A program made the translations under genes and the position numbers. Shown here in pieces: positions 17,270 to 24,830 of a stretch of 64,000 nt of DNA. This DNA comes from Actinomadura spongiicola. Lineage in GTDB: Bacteria > Actinomycetota > Actinomycetes > Streptosporangiales > Streptosporangiaceae. The DNA is taken from positions 186,001-250,000 of the forward strand of contig NZ_QVNQ01000004.1 in assembly GCF_003432485.1 (NCBI RefSeq), written 5' to 3'. A model generated the notes under the pieces. That model was not told where the DNA came from. It saw only the letters and a program-made list of their open reading frames with translations, and did not search any database. Numbering within the stretch: position 1 is the stretch's first letter; each line of letters starts with the position of its first letter.

Positions 17270-17961
17270 AGGGCCCCGGCTCCACCGAGGCGGGGGCCGT
17301 GCGGGTCGGAGGCGCGCGGGTCGGAGGCGTGCGGGCGGGGTCCGCCGAGCCGGGTTCCGGGCCCGTCATGGTGGTGTTCGGCGACAGCGTGGCCGAGGGC
17401 CAGGCCGACCCCGACCCCGGCGGCGGATGGCTCGGCTGGGCCGGGCGACTGGCCCGCCACCTGGGCGTTTCCCCCGCGAACCTGCTCAACGTCGCCGACC
17501 CCGGCGCCACGATCGAGGACGTCGTCCGCGACCAGCTCCCCGCCGTCCGGCGGCTCCGGCCGGGCCTGATGGTGCTCGGCTGCGGCATGAACGACGCGCT
17601 GCGCGGCTTCGACCGGGCGGAGGTCGCCGCCCGGCTCGACGAACTGTTCGGCTGGGCCCGGGACGTCGGCGCGGTCGCCGTCGCGATCCCGGTGCCCAGG
17701 CCGCCGCTGCTCGACCTGTCCCCGATCTCGGAGTTCCGAAAGAAGCGGACCGTCCAGCGGATTTCCGACCTCAACGAGGAGCTCGGACGCGCCGCACGCG
17801 ACTTCGGAACGACCTTTCCCGAACGGGAGACGGTGGCGAAAGTCGCTGACCCCGCGCTGTGGAACGCCGACGGAATCCACCTCAACCCGAGGGGACACGC
17901 CTATGTCGCGGAGGTGATCAGCCATATCGCGGGAAGCATGCTCGGCGAGCGGATTCGCTGA
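17266..17961 (+). CDS. SGNH/GDSL hydrolase (soluble)
   Basis: 231 residues. Block I FGDSVAEG places the nucleophile at Ser41, block III is GCGMNDALRG, and block V NADGIHLNPRGHAYV supplies Asp/His. There is no convincing signal peptide; the first 30 residues are a Gly/Val/Arg-rich low-complexity lead, so ATG 17368 could be the true start. GTG 17266 overlaps the ACP stop. It likely acts as esterase, thioesterase or acyltransferase on the ACP-bound product; which of these is unknown. Confidence 0.8.
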   Translation: MKGPGSTEAGAVRVGGARVGGVRAGSAEPGSGPVMVVFGDSVAEGQADPDPGGGWLGWAGRLARHLGVSPANLLNVADPGATIEDVVRDQLPAVRRLRPGLMVLGCGMNDALRGFDRAEVAARLDELFGWARDVGAVAVAIPVPRPPLLDLSPISEFRKKRTVQRISDLNEELGRAARDFGTTFPERETVAKVADPALWNADGIHLNPRGHAYVAEVISHIAGSMLGERIR

Positions 17962-17997
17962 CGCGTCGGCCGCCAATTTTCCAACTCTGGGACACAG

Positions 17998-18816
17998 ATG
18001 AAGAAACCATTCTTCGAAACCCGCGTGCCCGGGGCTTTGATGCTCGTTCCGCTCGCGCCGGTCCTGGCCTTCCAGGCATGGCGGACGGTGCGGCGCACAC
18101 CCCGGCTCGCCCCCGCGGCGGGCGACGAGCACGGCTTCCTCCCCGGGGCGGCCGGTCCCGTGTTCCGCGTCGTGGTGATCGGTGAGTCGACCGCCGCCGG
18201 AGTCGGCGCCTCCCTGCACGCGCGGGCCCTACCGGGCTTCCTCGCCGAGACGCTGCGAAAACGCCTGCGACGGAGCGTGGCATGGTCGGTCACAGGCGAG
18301 AGCGGCGCCACCGCCCGCCGGGTCGCGACCGCCCTCGTCCCGGCCGCCGTCGTCCCGGCCGTCCCGGGCACCGAGCCCGTCGACCGGGCGTCCGCCGATC
18401 TCGTGGTCGTCACCGTCGGGATCAACGACCTGATCAGGCGGCGTTCGCTGCGGTCCTGGACGGCCGACATCACCGACCTCGTCGACGTCCTACAAACCAG
18501 GTTCACGGACGCGACCCTCGTCCTCGCGGGAATGCCGCCCGTGCACCGCTTCCCGACGCTCCCGCGACCGCTGCGCCACGTCCTCGGCGCGCGGGCACGG
18601 ACCATGGACCGCATCATGGCGGACACGGCCCGGACCGGCGGTGCGCTCCACGTCCCCGTGGACGAGGTGATGGCCCGTGACCGCCGCCTGTTCGCCTCCG
18701 ACGGCTTCCACCCCTCGCCCGACGGTTACCGCGCCTGGGCGGAGGGACTCGCCGACGCCGCCGCCCCGGCCGCCCCGGCGCCCGGCGGCGAACTCACGGC
18801 GTCCCAGGGCGAGTGA
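17998..18816 (+). CDS. SGNH/GDSL hydrolase (membrane-anchored or exported)
   Basis: 272 residues. An N-terminal hydrophobic stretch (LMLVPLAPVLAFQAW, residues 14-28) suggests a signal anchor. The catalytic blocks are IGESTAAGVGA (Ser64), VTVGINDLI and SDGFHPSPDGYRAW. It is the second SGNH enzyme of the operon, predicted to act at the membrane or outside, unlike its soluble neighbour. It could be an esterase or acyltransferase; substrate unknown. Confidence 0.8.
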   Translation: MKKPFFETRVPGALMLVPLAPVLAFQAWRTVRRTPRLAPAAGDEHGFLPGAAGPVFRVVVIGESTAAGVGASLHARALPGFLAETLRKRLRRSVAWSVTGESGATARRVATALVPAAVVPAVPGTEPVDRASADLVVVTVGINDLIRRRSLRSWTADITDLVDVLQTRFTDATLVLAGMPPVHRFPTLPRPLRHVLGARARTMDRIMADTARTGGALHVPVDEVMARDRRLFASDGFHPSPDGYRAWAEGLADAAAPAAPAPGGELTASQGE

Positions 18817-18828
18817 AGAGGCGGATCA

Positions 18829-19290
18829 GTGACGGTTCCCGGAACGTTCCGCGAAGCGGTGGAGGCCAAGGACCTCGTCGCGATCCGCGGTGCCCTCGAC
18901 CCCGCCGTCGAGTTCCACAGCCCGATCATGGTGAAGCCCTACCTCGGCCGTGACGCGGTCATCGCGCTGCTCGGCGTGCTGCTGGAGGTCTTCGAGGACT
19001 TCCGCTACACCGACGAGCTGGTGAGCACGGCGTCCACCGCCCGAGCCCTGATCTTCAACGCCCGGGTGGCGGGCAAGGACGTCCAGGGACTCGACCTGCT
19101 CGGCTTCGGCGACACCGGCCTCGTCACCGACCTGACCGTCATGGTCCGCCCCCTCCCCGCGGCGATGACGCTCGCCCGGGTCGTCGGAAGGCGGATGGAA
19201 GGAGCGGAGGGCCCCGGGGCCCCGTCCACCCCCGCTCCACACCAGAGAACCGGCCCACCCCCAGGAGTCGAAGAACACGATGGACAGTAA
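18829..19290 (+). CDS. SnoaL-like (NTF2 fold) protein
   Basis: 153 residues from GTG 18829. The pattern TFREAVEAKDLVAIRGALDP, then VEFHSPIMVKPYLGRDAVIALLG, is the opening of a SnoaL-like NTF2 fold, here with a Pro-rich tail from about residue 125. Such small proteins act as cyclases, isomerases or ligand binders in biosynthetic clusters. The 3' end overlaps the acyl-CoA dehydrogenase start by 11 bases. Confidence 0.7.
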   Translation: MTVPGTFREAVEAKDLVAIRGALDPAVEFHSPIMVKPYLGRDAVIALLGVLLEVFEDFRYTDELVSTASTARALIFNARVAGKDVQGLDLLGFGDTGLVTDLTVMVRPLPAAMTLARVVGRRMEGAEGPGAPSTPAPHQRTGPPPGVEEHDGQ

Positions 19291-21142
19291 GGCCCCCACC
19301 AACCCCGCACCCCCCGTCACCCCCGCACCGCCCCTCACGAACACCACGCCCGTTGATGACACCATGCCCGTCACGAACGCCGGGCGACGTCGGTGGTCCG
19401 CGGGGCCGTCGGCGGCGTATCGGGTCGCCGCTGATTTGGATCGGTATCTCGGTGATCCGATGGAGGACGACGCCGGGCCGTTCTCCTATCGGGCGATCGT
19501 TGAGGCGGAGGAACATGATGCGCTTCCGCCGGGTGCGGTCGATGCCGTTCGGGCCTGGGGTTTTCCGGAGTACCTGGTGCCGAGCGGCCTCGGGGGGCGG
19601 CTGACGACGTTGGAGGAGCTGTTCCTCGTCACACGCGCGCTCTCGCGCCGCAGCGTCACCGTCGCGGTGATGTACGGGTCGGGGCTGCTGGCGGTGAACC
19701 CGGTGTGGCTGTGGGGGGACGCCCGGCAGCGCAGGACGGTCGCGGAGGGAGTGCTGGGCGGTGACCTGGCCTGTTTCGGTGTTTCCGAGGCCGACCACGG
19801 AAGTGATGTGACGGCCTCGGAGTCGGAGGCCGAGCTCCAGGGGGACGAGCTCGTGCTGACCGGCACGAAATGGCCGGTCGGCAACGCCACCCGCGGACGC
19901 TTCGTGACCACCTACGCCAGAACCGGCCCGAGGGACTTCTCGCTCATCCTGGTCGACAAGGAAGAACTCGACCCCGACACGTGGTCGACGCTGCCGCCGG
20001 TGCGGACGGTCGGGCTGCGCGGTCACGACCTGAGCGGCGTCGCGTTCTCGGGGGCGCGCGTCCCGGCCGACCGGGTGATCGGACGGCGCGGTTCCGGGCT
20101 CGTCCAGACGTTGAAGACGCTCCAGATCACCCGGACGGCGATCGCGGCGCTGTCGGTCGGGACCATGGACGCCGTGGTGCGCATCGGGATGGACTACGCG
20201 CGGCACCGCACCCTCTACGGCTCGGACATCTACCAGATCCCCGTCATCCGCGACCATCTCCTCAAGGCTCATCTGGATCTGCTGATCGCCGAGTGCGTCG
20301 CGATCCCGGTGGCGCGTTGCCTGACGGTCGCGCCGGAGCGGCTGAGCCTGTGGTCGTCGATCGTGAAGTACTTCGTGCCGGTGCTCGGCGAGGAGGTCGT
20401 GGGCAGCATCGGGACCGTCCTCGCGGCGCGCGGCTACCTGCGTGAGGGCGTGGCCCACGGCGTGTTCCAGAAACTGCAACGCGACCACGCGATCGCGAGC
20501 ATCTTCGAGGGCACGACGCACGTCAACCTCGCCAACGTCGCCGGGCAGCTCCCGTATCTGGTCGACCCGCCGGAGGAGACGGGCCGCGAGGACGACCTGC
20601 TCGCCGACCTGTTCCGCTGGACGCGGACACCGCCCGCCTGGGTTCCCGACGGCCGCGTGCTCCAGCTCACCAACGAGGGCCGTGACGAGGTCGGCCAGCG
20701 GTTCGAGGTGATCTGCGAGGAGTTGCTGACCACCGCCGACGCGCACGCCGCGCCGGGCGTGGCCGCCGAGCTGAAGGACCTGATGTCCGGCGTCGGCGGT
20801 ATGCGCGCAACGCTGGAACAGGGTGTCCGGGCGGGCGCGGGCGACACCACCTCGGTGGCGGCGCTGGCACGTGCCAAGCGGTACTGCGAACTGCACGCGA
20901 TGCTCTCGTGCGTCCTGACGTGGCTGCACAATCGGCAACGGTTCGGCGGGCCGTTCGCCGACGGGCAGTGGCTCGTGCTGTGCCTGCAACGGCTGCTCCA
21001 GCGCGTCCAGCCCGACACTCTCCTGTCCGAGGACTTCCTTCCGCCGCTTGAGGACGCGATGTTCCGCGACGCCGACGAGGGCCGCTGGTTCTCGCTGCTG
21101 TCCCTGGCCGACCTGTCGCCCACGGCGGCGGGGGACGAGTGA
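19280..21142 (+). CDS. Acyl-CoA (acyl-ACP) dehydrogenase
   Basis: 620 residues, longer than the common 380-residue forms. The first 40 are a Pro/Thr-rich lead. The FAD-binding segment CFGVSEADHGSDVTASE, the GTKWPVGNA segment and the catalytic-loop region SIFEGTTHVNLANV (Glu as base) are present, followed by a roughly 170-residue C-terminal extension. It should introduce an alpha,beta double bond. Placed between ACP and fatty acyl-AMP ligase, the real substrate is probably acyl-ACP (inference). ATG 19280 overlaps the SnoaL-like gene. Confidence 0.85.
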   Translation: MDSKAPTNPAPPVTPAPPLTNTTPVDDTMPVTNAGRRRWSAGPSAAYRVAADLDRYLGDPMEDDAGPFSYRAIVEAEEHDALPPGAVDAVRAWGFPEYLVPSGLGGRLTTLEELFLVTRALSRRSVTVAVMYGSGLLAVNPVWLWGDARQRRTVAEGVLGGDLACFGVSEADHGSDVTASESEAELQGDELVLTGTKWPVGNATRGRFVTTYARTGPRDFSLILVDKEELDPDTWSTLPPVRTVGLRGHDLSGVAFSGARVPADRVIGRRGSGLVQTLKTLQITRTAIAALSVGTMDAVVRIGMDYARHRTLYGSDIYQIPVIRDHLLKAHLDLLIAECVAIPVARCLTVAPERLSLWSSIVKYFVPVLGEEVVGSIGTVLAARGYLREGVAHGVFQKLQRDHAIASIFEGTTHVNLANVAGQLPYLVDPPEETGREDDLLADLFRWTRTPPAWVPDGRVLQLTNEGRDEVGQRFEVICEELLTTADAHAAPGVAAELKDLMSGVGGMRATLEQGVRAGAGDTTSVAALARAKRYCELHAMLSCVLTWLHNRQRFGGPFADGQWLVLCLQRLLQRVQPDTLLSEDFLPPLEDAMFRDADEGRWFSLLSLADLSPTAAGDE

Positions 21143-21151
21143 CGGTGGACG

Positions 21152-22996
21152 ATGCGCCATCGGGACTTCGTGTCGCTCGTCCGGGAGAACGTCCAGGCGC
21201 ACGGTGACGACCGGTCGTTCACCTTCATCAGCGAAGAACCTGCGCGAGCGGCCAGGAAATACAGGGAGAGCGTGCTCGGGTTCGCCGAACTCGACCGCAG
21301 GGCCCGCGGGCTGGCGTGCCGCTTGGAGGCGCGCGGTCTGCGGGACAGGGCCGTCCTGCTGCTGTATCCGGAAGGGCTGGAGTTCGTGGCGGCGTTCCTC
21401 GGCTGCCTGTACGCGCGGGTCGTCGCCGTCCCGGCGCCCCTTCCCGACCTGGACGCCGAACGGTTCGGACGCACCCGAAGGATCATCGAGGACGCCGACA
21501 TCGCGCTGATCCTCACCGACACCGCACACCGCGACGTCCTGGGCGCCTGGCTGGTCGACGTCGGTCTCTCGGGCCGCGTCCACTGCCTCGACACCGACTC
21601 GCCCAACGACACCGAAACCGTCGACCCGGACGCGTGGACGCCACCGCGCCTCACCGCGGACACCCTCGCGTTCCTCCAGTACACGTCCGGTTCGACCAGC
21701 GAGCCCAGGGGCGTGATGGTCACCCACGGCAACCTGCTGTGCAACGGCGAGGAGATCAAACGTCGGATCGACGGGACGTCCGAGACCGTCGGTGTCGGCT
21801 GGGTGCCGCACCACCACGACATGGGACTCGTCGGGCAGTTCGTACAACCGCTCTACCTCGGCTGCCGCTACGTGTTCACGTCACCGATCACGTTCGTCAA
21901 ACGTCCGGTGGTGTGGCTGGAGCTGATCACCCGGTACCGGGGCACGGTCACCGTGGCGCCGAACTTCGGTTACGAACTCGCGCTGCGCCGAGTCACCGAC
22001 CGCCAGTTGGACGGCCTGGACGTGTCCTCGCTGCGTGTCGTGAAGAACGGCGCCGAACCCGTCCGGGCCGCGACGCTGGAGCGGATGTCCGAGCGTTTCG
22101 CGCCGATCGGTTTCCGGCCGGGCATGTGGATGCCCTGCTACGGGATGGCCGAGACCACGCTGCTCATCTCCGCGGCGCCGCTCGGCGGCGGCGCCGTCGT
22201 CCGTGACTTCGACGCCGACGCCCTCACCGGCGGCACGGCCGTCCCGGCGAGCGCGGAGGGCGCGTCGCGTCGGCTGGTGAGCTGCGGGCGACCCGTCACG
22301 TTGGACGTCCGCGTCGTCGACCCCGACACCCGCGCGCCGCTGCCGGACGGACGCGTGGGCGAAATCTGGGTCAGGGGCGGAAGCGTCGCCCTGGGCTACT
22401 GGAAGAACGCCGGGGCGAGCCGCGAGACGTTCGACGGGCACACGTCCGCCGGGGAAGGCCCCTACCTCCGAACGGGCGACCTCGGGTTCCGCTCCGGCGG
22501 AGACCTCTACGTCACCGGCCGGATCAAGGACCTCGTCATCGTCAACGGCCGCAACATCCACGCCCACGACATCGAGGAGGCGGCCGGGCGGGCCCATCCG
22601 GCGGCCCTGCTCGGCGCCGCATTCACCGTGGATGACGGCGTGGGGCGTGAGCACGTCGTCCTCGTCCAGGAGATCAGTACGAGGGCCGCCGCCGGGACAC
22701 CGCTCGACGAACTGGCGGCCGTCTTCAGGACGAGTGTCGCCCGAGCGTTCGCGCTGCCCGCGCTGAGCGTCGTCCTGTGCGGGCGCGGCACGGTCCGCCG
22801 GACGACCAGCGGAAAGACGCGGCGTCACCACACCCGGGAGGCGTTCCTGCGCGGCGAGATCGTCCCCCTCGCCGCTGAAGTCGAGGACGGCCTGCGCAGA
22901 GAGCCCTGTGATCGAACCGGGCGGGTCGCCGCGCGAGAAACTCCCAGTGAAATAGGAAAAATCCCCCTAACCAAACCTAGTCAAAAGCATGACTAG
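21152..22996 (+). CDS. Fatty acyl-AMP ligase (FAAL type)
   Basis: 614 residues. The adenylation motif YTSGSTSEPRGVMVTH is near residue 175. GWVPHHHDMGLVGQ, PCYGMAETTLLI and the C-terminal hinge GRIKDLVIVNGRNIHAHDIE are diagnostic of FAALs, which form acyl-AMP and load ACPs rather than CoA. The segment TSGKTRRHHTREAFLRGE supplies the C-terminal Lys region. Last gene of the ACP operon; it overlaps the inverted repeat upstream of the PadR gene. Fatty acid chain length is unknown. Confidence 0.9.
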   Translation: MRHRDFVSLVRENVQAHGDDRSFTFISEEPARAARKYRESVLGFAELDRRARGLACRLEARGLRDRAVLLLYPEGLEFVAAFLGCLYARVVAVPAPLPDLDAERFGRTRRIIEDADIALILTDTAHRDVLGAWLVDVGLSGRVHCLDTDSPNDTETVDPDAWTPPRLTADTLAFLQYTSGSTSEPRGVMVTHGNLLCNGEEIKRRIDGTSETVGVGWVPHHHDMGLVGQFVQPLYLGCRYVFTSPITFVKRPVVWLELITRYRGTVTVAPNFGYELALRRVTDRQLDGLDVSSLRVVKNGAEPVRAATLERMSERFAPIGFRPGMWMPCYGMAETTLLISAAPLGGGAVVRDFDADALTGGTAVPASAEGASRRLVSCGRPVTLDVRVVDPDTRAPLPDGRVGEIWVRGGSVALGYWKNAGASRETFDGHTSAGEGPYLRTGDLGFRSGGDLYVTGRIKDLVIVNGRNIHAHDIEEAAGRAHPAALLGAAFTVDDGVGREHVVLVQEISTRAAAGTPLDELAAVFRTSVARAFALPALSVVLCGRGTVRRTTSGKTRRHHTREAFLRGEIVPLAAEVEDGLRREPCDRTGRVAARETPSEIGKIPLTKPSQKHD

Positions 22997-22999
22997 TCA
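22977..22999. promoter_or_regulatory. Probable PadR operator
   Basis: CTAGTCA (22977-22983) and TGACTAG (22990-22996) are perfect inverted arms around AAAGCA. The right arm also forms the 10-bp palindrome TGACTAGTCA (22990-22999). It lies about 55 bases before the PadR start and across the 3' end of the ligase gene. Assignment to PadR is inference from position. Confidence 0.5.
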
Positions 23000-23053
23000 G
23001 GTCGTTGTCTGCTACCGTCGGGTTCACCCTGAGTCAAGGCGGGGAGAAGGCCG

Positions 23054-23635
23054 ATGGCGCTACGTCACGCGGTGCTGGCGGCGCTGCTGGACGGCGAGTA
23101 CAGCGGCTACCAGCTGGCCAAGATCTTTGATTTGTCGGTCTCCAACTTCTGGCACGCCGTACCGCAACAGCTCTACACGGAGCTGGCGAGGTTGGAGACC
23201 GAAGGACTGATCAGCGGTCGGCAGGTCATCCAGCACGACCGTCCCAACAAGCGCGTGTACACCGTCACGCAGGCCGGTGTGGACGAGCTCGAACGGTTCG
23301 CGGCGACCCCCGCCAGACCGGGCATCATCCGAGAGAACCTGCTCGTCATGGTCCAGGCCGTGGACCACCTCTCCGCGGGCCCCGTCATCGCGCAGCTCGA
23401 AGAGCGGGCGGTGGCGTCCGCCGCCAAGATCGAGGTCTTCGAGCGCACCCTGAAGCATCTGCGCGGCGACCTGGACGAGGAGACGTATCTGCGGAGCGGC
23501 TCCCCGATCGGCCCGTACCTGACGTGCCTCCGCGGCCTGCGCTTCGAGCAGGAGAATCACGAGTGGTTCACCAGCACCGCCCGGTTGCTCCGCGCCCGGG
23601 CGGGCGCCCATGCCGAGGAAGGTGAACCGCCATGA
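23054..23635 (+). CDS. PadR-family transcriptional regulator
   Basis: 193 residues. The N-terminal winged helix MALRHAVLAALLDGEYSGYQLAK ... SNFWHAVPQQLYTELARLE and the recognition/wing segment are typical of PadR (about residues 1-85). The C-terminal half is the helical Vir_act_alpha_C dimer domain ending in an Arg/Ala/Glu tail. ATG 23054 has GGGGAGAAGG upstream. It probably controls its own promoter and perhaps the acyl operon or the ATPase gene downstream. Confidence 0.85.
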   Translation: MALRHAVLAALLDGEYSGYQLAKIFDLSVSNFWHAVPQQLYTELARLETEGLISGRQVIQHDRPNKRVYTVTQAGVDELERFAATPARPGIIRENLLVMVQAVDHLSAGPVIAQLEERAVASAAKIEVFERTLKHLRGDLDEETYLRSGSPIGPYLTCLRGLRFEQENHEWFTSTARLLRARAGAHAEEGEPP

Positions 23636-23739
23636 CCGCGTGCACGGCGCACCGGCACCACCCCCCGCGCCCCTCCCCGGTGCCGCGTCCATGCGGCGCC
23701 GGGTCCGGGCGACACGCCTTAGTCAAGGAGGCGTTCACC

Positions 23740-24327
23740 ATGTCGGGCGAACACCGCACCGTCGAACACCGCACCATCGAACACCGCACCATCGAACTGC
23801 CCACACCCCTGGCCACCCCACCCCCCGTCCAACCGACCGGCACGCTCCACCCGAACGGCGAGGCCCGGTCGAACGGCGTGACCCGACCGCACGGGCCGCC
23901 CCCGGGTGACAAGCCCGCCGCGAACCTGCTCGGCGAGATGACGCTCCCCGCCGAACTGGAGTCCGTACCGCGGGCGCGGCGCTTCAGCCGCTCGGTCACC
24001 GTCGGCTCCGACATCGGACATGTCGGTGACGACACCGAGATCCTGGTGTCCGAACTGGTCACCAACGCCGTCCGGCATGTGACGATCCCCGGCTCGGTGC
24101 TGCTGCTCAGGCTGCTGCGCGCCGGAACCCGGCTCCGAGTCGAGGTCCACGACCAGAGCGCCGCCGTCCCCCGGGCACGGCCGCTCGACCTCATGGACGA
24201 GACCGGACGGGGCTGGTTCCTCGTCGCGATCATGGCCGACCGGCACGGCACCGACCACACTCCGTCCGGCAAGGCGGTCTGGTGCGAACTGCACGCCTGG
24301 CCACCGGACGCGAGTTCCGGGCGCTGA
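23740..24327 (+). CDS. ATP-binding protein of the anti-sigma (HATPase_c) family
   Basis: 195 residues from ATG 23740, behind AAGGAGG. Residues 1-60 are unstructured and contain three tandem 15-bp repeats (23749-23793, EHRT-V/I). The C-terminal domain has the N box SELVTNAVRHV and the G1-like DQSAAVPRARP/ TGRGWFLVAIMADRHG region of stand-alone GHKL ATPases related to RsbW and used as regulators in actinomycetes. Partner sigma or anti-anti-sigma factors are not obvious nearby. Confidence 0.75.
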   Translation: MSGEHRTVEHRTIEHRTIELPTPLATPPPVQPTGTLHPNGEARSNGVTRPHGPPPGDKPAANLLGEMTLPAELESVPRARRFSRSVTVGSDIGHVGDDTEILVSELVTNAVRHVTIPGSVLLLRLLRAGTRLRVEVHDQSAAVPRARPLDLMDETGRGWFLVAIMADRHGTDHTPSGKAVWCELHAWPPDASSGR

Positions 24328-24410
24328 GCCGTCCCGCGCCGCCCCAGTCTCGTCCCACCCCTCGCCCCGCCCGCCCCCACCCACCCCCCGCACGGCGTTG
24401 GGAGGCACCC

Positions 24411-24758
24411 ATGCCCGTTGACTACTACCGCTCGGACGGGAGACCCGCCACGGCCGAGGAGGCCCAACGGCTCCTCCTGGACGTACGAGGGCGCCTGCTC
24501 GCGCAGGACGTCGTCCGCGTCGGCGGCGTGGTCGTCGTCGTGTCCACCTGGTTCACCGTGATCGACCTCGGCGTCGCGGCGAACGGAACGCCCCTGCTGT
24601 GGCAGACGATCGTGTCCGACCTGTCGATGCACGCCGATGTCGGCCGGTACACCACGCGGGAGAACGCCGCCCGCGGGCACGCCCGCGCCGTCACCATGAT
24701 CACCGATCGGCTGCGCGGCCTGGTCGCCCGCGCCGCCCTGGACGAAGCACGGCCCTGA
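24411..24758 (+). CDS. Hypothetical protein
   Basis: 115 residues from ATG 24411 with GGGAGG eight bases upstream. A mixed alpha/beta soluble protein with a hydrophobic strand VRVGGVVVVVSTWFTVIDLG and the segment RYTTRENAARGHARAV. No family is recognised. It lies between the ATPase gene and the conservon and may belong to the same transcript. Confidence 0.6.
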   Translation: MPVDYYRSDGRPATAEEAQRLLLDVRGRLLAQDVVRVGGVVVVVSTWFTVIDLGVAANGTPLLWQTIVSDLSMHADVGRYTTRENAARGHARAVTMITDRLRGLVARAALDEARP

Positions 24759-24830
24759 CCGCACCTACCCCCACGAACCCACGAACGGACCGTCCGAGAC
24801 CGGCAGCTCCCCCCACAAGGTTGTGATCTG

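Noticed and set aside
19139..21847. Minus-strand open frame of 902 codons
   Set aside because: Antisense to the dehydrogenase and ligase genes, which have clear motifs.
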